Positions 9,372-19,932 of a stretch of 19,932 bases of DNA are shown one piece after another. Each line of letters starts with the position of its first letter. Positions within the stretch are counted from its first letter, which is position 1. The translations under genes were made by a program, and so were the position numbers. The notes beneath the pieces are model-generated. The model did no database searches, was not told the origin of the DNA, and saw only the letters and a program-made list of their open reading frames with translations. The stretch comes from Spirogloea muscicola (lineage: Eukaryota > Streptophyta > Zygnematophyceae > Spirogloeales > Spirogloeaceae): the NCBI GenBank assembly GCA_009602725.1, contig WELB01000102.1, positions 273,431-293,362 on the forward strand, given 5' to 3'.

Positions 9372-9892
9372 CTCCGGAGCAGGCGATGGCCTCGGCTAGC
9401 GCCGCAGCTCTCCAGGCACGCACAGCCGCGCCAGCATCGCTGCCCGCTCGCTTAAGAGGGGCGCACCAAGGCTCTCCGGACCGGGAGCCCTCACGCCAGG
9501 CTCAGCGCCTCGGCTCCAGGCCCCAGCCGGCGGGCCCGCCGCCGCAGCCGCCGCCGCAGCCGCCGCCGCCGCCGCAGTAGCACCAAGTGAAGTGAAGGAG
9601 GTGAGGTGACTAGCAACTGGGTTTGAGGGTTTAAGGAGTGACGGCGATTGTGATTTGATTACTTAGTGGCTCTCCCATTAGCGGCACGGGACGGGTGGCG
9701 GCGTGACCAGTGGTGCTAACGGCGCCCAATGGCGAGTTCAAATCCACCCAGCAGCTAGCTCTGTGCAGGCCATCCTCCGGCCCCTGCCAGCCCCGTCGCC
9801 GCCGCCGCAGCCGCCGCGGCTCGGGGCCGCGCGCGCAGCAATGGCCCCCCGGCGCTAGACCAGGCGGCGCCTGCTGCGGCCACCCGGCGCCG
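9372..9892. promoter_or_regulatory. Divergent BOP1 / RECQL3 promoter region
   Basis: These 521 bp separate two head-to-head start codons, so both 5' UTRs and core promoters must lie here or inside the transcripts. The region is GC-rich, with GCC/GCCGCAG microsatellites at about 9537-9577 and 9790-9825. It has no obvious TATA box for either gene. AGGGTTT at 9626-9632 is the reverse of the telo-box core AAACCCT, an element known in plants from ribosomal-protein and ribosome-biogenesis promoters, consistent with BOP1 control. There is no protein-coding evidence apart from the short upstream ORF noted separately. Confidence 0.55.
9841..9858 (+). promoter_or_regulatory. Short upstream ORF before RECQL3
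   Basis: ATGGCCCCCCGGCGCTAG encodes a five-residue peptide ending 34 bp before the RECQL3 ATG, in another frame. Its start context (G at -3, G at +4) is better than that of the main ATG (C at -3, A at +4). If the transcript starts upstream of it, it could reduce initiation at the main start. The transcript start is unknown. Confidence 0.4.
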
Positions 9893-15615
<5,723 letters not shown>

Positions 15616-16420
15616 TGTGCGCATCCATCTACCTGTCCCCACAGGCAGTGCTCACTATAACCACCGCACAGTATCCCCAGATGAAGCTCTTAGTCTACTC
15701 AGCAGGGCTCAATCTCGTCCACAAGTTCCTCATTTCAGCCACATCCTCTTGGTCAGTATCCCTTCAGATTGGCCACAGACTCTTCGATATTGCTCAAGAG
15801 CTCACCAGCTGATTAGCATCATGGCCTCTGGGGGACACTATTGAAAGGAAAGGCATACTGTGCAAAGGCTTGGGACTTCAGCCCCCTGCTAAGCGCCAAC
15901 TAGCCTCTCCCCCCCTCCTCCACCCGTCTTCCCCACCCGCCGCCCCCCCCTCCCACAAGTTGATAACACTTGTACAACCATCCGCTGGCTGCTGTCTTAT
16001 TTAACCACCTTCGCAGCTGCTGCAAAACTTGCGAAGAGCCAGCAACAACAGCAGCTAAGGCAGCTACCTGCTTATCCTGCGAGATCACAAAGTGGAGCTA
16101 CGCAACTCAAGCCATTAGTGAGTACCAAATCAAGTTGTTGACAAAGTAGTAGGACCTTGCTGGAGGGTGCACTACAGTGCAACCTGCTCGAAGTGGACAA
16201 AGAATGTTGGACTACAAGTGGAGGGAGCTTCAGATTCTGCCAGGGCAGTTGGCGCCAACCCTCTCACAGCTGCAGGCAGAGTGGCCTTCGCTGCCATCAA
16301 TACCGATTGCAACTGTGGCATGCCACAAGAACATGCATGGCTCCATTGATCCCTGTTGGCAGCTGATCGCCCGCCCCAGGCCTCAAAGAGCACCTCAACT
16401 TTGGAGGCACAGAGCAGCCG
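15616..16420. other. Convergent 3' region between RECQL3 and OBERON-like gene
   Basis: Tail-to-tail spacer of 805 bp that must hold both 3' UTRs. It contains the candidate RECQL3 exons noted above. It also contains a very C-rich tract (15904-15955) with runs of up to nine Cs, which is G-rich on the minus strand and could form G-quadruplexes. From 16060 to 16420 several frames are open on both strands but none resembles a known protein. Confidence 0.6.
15645..16058 (+). other. Candidate additional 3' exons of RECQL3
   Basis: Just past the TAA at 15613-15615, the pyrimidine-rich acceptor CTACCTGTCCCCACAG is followed by an open exon (15645-15751). It ends at a GTCAGT donor and encodes, in phase 1, a stretch with SRPQVPHFSHIL. 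Plant RECQL3 proteins end with a similar L-P-x-[IV]-P-x-F-S-x-[FI] motif. The CTAAT containing the TAA would be the branch site of the preceding intron. A GTCAGT donor in the right phase occurs inside exon 18 at 15467. A second acceptor (TTAACCACCTTCGCAG) opens an exon at 16017 that would stop at 16056-16058. This gives an alternative C-terminus; which end is used, or both, is unresolved. Confidence 0.4.
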
Positions 16421-19400
16421 CTACCGGGGCTCGTCAGAAGCAGATGGCCGCGCATCCTGCTGGTTCAAGAGCTCGTTGATGCGCGCCAGCATCTTCTGCT
16501 TGTCAGCATCACTCTGCGTCTTGGCCTTCTCCATCTGATGCACCGCCTCGCTCAGCAGCTTGCGCTTGGCCTCAGCCTCGTCCAACCGTAGCAGCAGATA
16601 GCTGTGCATGCCCCAGCAAAGGCACCAGTTCACTTTTGTCAGCAGCCCATAATTGAGTACCACATGTGTCAGCTCCTTTCAGATCCACTTCATATGGCAC
16701 CCTCAAATTGTAACACTTGGATGCTCATGACCCAAAACCGGGCCTCATATCCTTGATCTGAAATCCCTGCTCAAACAGGTTACACAGCAGCAACAGCAGC
16801 TCACCTGCTTGCATACTCCTCCTCAACCACCTTGGCCTTGCTCTGCGCTATCCTCTGGACGCCATCCGCCTCTCGCTTCGCCTCCGTTGCTCGCAGCTGT
16901 GGCCACCCGGAGGCAATGGGCCGAACATACAGATATGTGGGCGAGTCAGCCATCTGTGCCCTCGTCAGCTTCTTGCCATGTGATCGCTCAGACAAAAGAA
17001 GCTCTAGGGCGCCCTTGCCCTCAATCAACAGCTAACAATTTGGAAAGACGTCACAACAGCCAACCTGTAGCATCTCGGCCTCTGCCTGCTTGAAGCGCGC
17101 AATGGTCTCAAGCTCCTGAATTTGTGTCTTCTTTTGTTGCCTCTGGTACTGCCGGTAGGAAACACGTCGCCAGAGCCGAGGACTCCACTATGTCAGCATG
17201 TCAGCAGCCTTCCCCATGACAAATACCACATGGCCTACTTGGACATCAGACCTTGACAAGAAAAGATGGCCTGCCAATCAAGAGCTCTCGAGAATGGCTG
17301 CGGCCTTCCTTCCAGATCATAATGAGACCCTATACCCTGAACCCTAAACCCTTTTATACCATAAAGCACCCCTGCTTTCACTCATCCCCAGGAGCTTGCT
17401 GCGAATACGGGTAGTCAAGCAGACCTGCAAGTAGGCAGCCTCCTTGCGCTTCTCCTCCAGCTCGCACTCGTAGGCCTCAAGGGCCGCCCGCGCCTTGAGG
17501 AGGTCGCCGTTCTTCTCCTTGGTGTCGGTTTCCATCTTGAATACTGCGCGCACAAGCCAATTGCCGGTTTGCTTGTCGCCCTCCAGGCTGCACAGATGCT
17601 GCTCCCACGAAGGCGACGCCCCCACGGCTGCGGTCCCGCCCCCGGGCTCGCTCTTCAGGCCCTCATCCTGCTCATCCATGATGTACTCCGCCTCTGCAGC
17701 AAGTGGTCATGTCAAGCAGATGTCATGGAGGAGAGCCCTGCATATCTCCACCTCTGGGATCGTTGGAGCCACGATAAGTGGTCGTGCAGATTGATGGGCT
17801 CTACCCAGCAACTTCGATCGGGTGACAAGTTCCAAGGCCATGAAGAGCAGGAGTTGCCAGGTCAGGTAAGCACAGCACTGCTGCACTCAAGGCGTTTAGA
17901 GGGCGCGCATCTGACAGGTGTGAGGCACCAGGCCAAGCAAAGTGCTCTAGGCACCCCCACGCTGCTTGTGGAATAGCTGTCACTCACCGTCAAAGAAGCG
18001 AGCCATCTCCTTGCACGCCTCCCCGTGGTCCCAGCCGCGCTCCATCAGGAGGTCGTCAGCGAGGCGGAAGAGGCTCTTGCCACGCGCATCTTGGGAACCC
18101 GCAAAGATGCGCCGCACGAAGTCGAGCTCCTTGAGCAGCGTGTCTTTGTCCCAGCTGCTGGCACACGTGCTGAACACGTCCTTGACAAAGCCGAAGAGCT
18201 CGGATGTGCGCCTGCAAGGTGTGCAATGGAACTGCATCTCCACTACATCTCCATTCCCTTTGCCGGCGTTCAGGCTGGGCCCCACACAGATCGTTTGCGT
18301 CCTGCACCGCCCAACCCAGCATGCAAAAAACTGCACTTAGTTAGCTCAGCTCTCTTAGAAGGACACTCTTCTGTACTACTAAAATTGTTACAGTATTGGG
18401 ACCCTTGAACACGACACAACTGGCTTGGGTGCATACCGAAATGTCCTTGACAGAAATCCTGCCTTCTTCAGCTAAGCAACATGCTTCTAAGAGCTCAATT
18501 CGGGCAAGTTGCTGCCAACTTCCTGTGCTTTGAGAGTGCACTGATGTAAAGGAATGCGTCAAAGAAGTCAGATAGCTCGGTATCGAGCCTTTTTGAGACA
18601 AGCAAGAAGTGCGAAGAATTTGTGGAAGGCGCGGCGAGAAAGTTGGCAGCGCACGCACTTCATGGCGCAGTCCGTGTGGCACCAGTGAAGGCAAAAGTCG
18701 CAGCCGATCCAGCGGCACGTGTTGGAGTCGAAGTCGAACTTGCAGCACACGACGCACATGCACAGGTGGCAGAAGCCGCTCTTGGTTGTACACACCTGTC
18801 CGGTGTTGAAGACAGCAAAGACAGGTGATGCCTCAGGCATGCACAGCAGAATCATAAGTTTGTATCACGGCCATAAGAGCAACTATGAGATTGCGCAACC
18901 ACTCTAGGAGATTTCAGTCTAGCATCTGAATGCACTGACATAGAGATGGACGTCACTGACCATGCACTGGCAGCCCTCGGCGGGGAGCTGGGTCTGGCAG
19001 GCGACGTTCCGGCAGCGCTTGTGGAGGAAGATCTCGATGAGCGCCTCGGTGTCGATGGGCATGTCGGGGTGCAGGAACACCTGGATGCCCGTGCGGATGG
19101 CCACGAGGATCTCGAGCTGGGTGTGCGAGGCGCCGGCCAGCGCCTCGGCGGTCACGTCGGCGCGCGAGGCGAGCGCGCGCTGGAGCTGCGCAAACTCGTC
19201 GCGGCGCTCCACGCCGGCGAGCATGTCGCGGAGGCTGGCGCGGAGGCGCTCACGGGCCTCACGCGGCAGCTCGCGCATGCGCCGCGCCATGGCGTCGATC
19301 GGCTCCGCCACCAGGTCGTGCAGGCTGGCCAGCGCAATCACCACGCCAGCCACCCGGGTTCAAGTCAGGAGCACCCCAATTCCTGCCCTCTAGACCAACT

Positions 19401-19932
19401 TTTGATTCTTCCTGGCCACGACCGCTCCCTGTCCTCGTGCGCAGCCCATCAATGCGCAAAAATGGGCTCCGCCACCAGGTCGTGCAGGCTGGCCAGCGCA
19501 ATACACCACACCAGCAGCCCAGGTTCAAGTCAGGAGCACCCCATTCTGCCCTCTACACCATGTTTTAATATTTCTGGCCACGGCGCTAGCTGTCCTCGTG
19601 CGCAGCCCAGCAAGCGCTGCATGAGCAACTACGAGCGAAAATGCCCACAAATTCGGCCGCCCTTCTCACAGGCCTACACTGGCATAAAGTATACTTTTGT
19701 TGTAATCCTCTTACTAACACTATTGGCTTCTTACTGAAGGCCAGTTAGTAGCTGCAGGGGCCATGGCGGCGAGCATGCGGAGCAGCCGGCTCACGTGACG
19801 CAGTCTGGGCCGGCGCTCGGGGTGGCGCCAGAGGCGGCCCGCCGGCCCGGTGACGACGCCGCCGGCGTGCCCTCCGTGGGCCACGACGTCTCGCGGGTGT
19901 CCTCGCTCGCTGCCGCCGCCGCCGCCGCTGCC
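16421..19932 (-). CDS. OBERON-like PHD finger protein (5' end outside window)
   Basis: OBERON/TITANIA proteins are plant nuclear PHD proteins that read chromatin and maintain meristems. Exons (minus, 5' to 3'): a partial 19932-19795, then 19324-18961, 18795-18659, 18301-17988, 17693-17425, 17148-17065, 16896-16805, 16601-16421, with stop TAG at 16423-16421. All junction phases agree. The first exon is low-complexity Ala/Ser/Pro-rich and least certain. Exon 2 is the OBERON N-terminal domain (DLVAEPIDAMARRMRELP, QLEILVAIRTGIQVFLHP, KRCRNVACQTQLPAEGCQC). Exons 3-4 hold the Cys-rich PHD finger (GFCHLCMCVVC, WIGCDFCLHWCHTDCA, FHCTPCRRTSELFGFVKDVF) with metal ligands intact. Exons 5-8 encode an acidic linker and a long coiled coil (FKQAEAEMLQ, EAKREADGVQRIA, VVEEEYAS), used for dimer and partner binding in this family. 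Whether it is OBE1/2 or OBE3/4 type I cannot say. Confidence 0.9.
17327..17354. repeat. Four telomere-like heptamers in an intron
   Basis: ACCCTAT, ACCCTGA, ACCCTAA and ACCCTTT follow one another without gaps. They resemble the plant telomere unit (CCCTAAA) with one or two changes in three of the four. They lie within the OBERON-like intron 17149-17424. This is an interstitial degenerate telomere repeat or a clustered telo-box. Confidence 0.8.
19301..19617. repeat. Tandem duplication copying a 3' splice site
   Basis: About 155 bp starting at 19301 are repeated from 19465 (offset 164 bp). The first 38 bases, beginning GGCTCCGCCACCAGGTCGTG, are identical, and the rest is clearly alignable with scattered substitutions and indels. 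Copy 1 covers the 5' end of OBERON exon 2 and its acceptor. Copy 2 carries the same acceptor and the codons for LHDLVAEP but then runs into ATTTTTGCGCATTGA, a stop. Copy 2 is thus a decoy acceptor upstream of the real one. Confidence 0.85.

Noticed and set aside
16172-16393. Overlapping open frames on both strands between the convergent genes
   Set aside because: No recognisable motif, no good start context, and each conflicts with the others.
18946-19737. Long plus-strand open frame of 263 codons
   Set aside because: It is antisense to OBERON exon 2, whose minus-strand protein matches a conserved domain; GC-rich coding sequence leaves the opposite strand open.

Overview
This looks like nuclear DNA of a green plant, most likely a streptophyte: a land plant or a charophyte-type alga. 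The reasons are gene content (a plant-type RECQL3 helicase and a plant-specific OBERON-family PHD protein), a decayed Ty1/copia retrotransposon, many short exons split by introns of roughly 100-600 bp, GC-rich first exons against a more AT-rich background, and plant-type telomere-like heptamers. I cannot name the species.

Layout. Bases 1-48 are a pure A-run at the window edge, followed by a GC-rich open frame to 598 that I do not recognise. Bases about 600-3060 are repeat-rich: a minus-strand copia gag/protease relic (about 1070-2180), a large inverted repeat (about 2247-2786) whose arms carry Gln/Glu/Arg-rich repeat units also found at the end of the copia relic, and a perfect 15-bp hairpin (2770-2803).

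Bases 3064-9371 (minus) hold the ribosome-biogenesis gene BOP1, in at least 15 exons. It has an acidic N-terminus, a BOP1NT region and WD40 repeats. One intron has U12-type signals with AT-AG ends. One linker segment appears frameshifted or is incompletely resolved.

BOP1 is head-to-head, across about 0.5 kb of GC-rich sequence, with a plus-strand RECQL3-type DNA helicase (9893 to about 15615 or 16058). I could chain 18 exons for it in a consistent reading frame. They include a 4-nt microexon that supplies the Met of motif V and a GC-AG intron. One in-frame TAG falls in the second helicase lobe, so as read the gene is either mutated or the base is an error.

The RECQL3 3' end converges on an OBERON-like gene on the minus strand (16421 to beyond 19932, 5' end cut off). 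It encodes the OBERON N-terminal domain, a Cys-rich PHD finger and a C-terminal coiled coil. A local tandem duplication near 19.3-19.6 kb copies one of its 3' splice sites.

The three genes are housekeeping or developmental nuclear genes (60S ribosome assembly, DNA repair and recombination, chromatin reading). They do not form a pathway; only BOP1 and RECQL3 could plausibly share a promoter region. All exon models come from reading splice signals, phase and remembered family conservation, not from transcripts.
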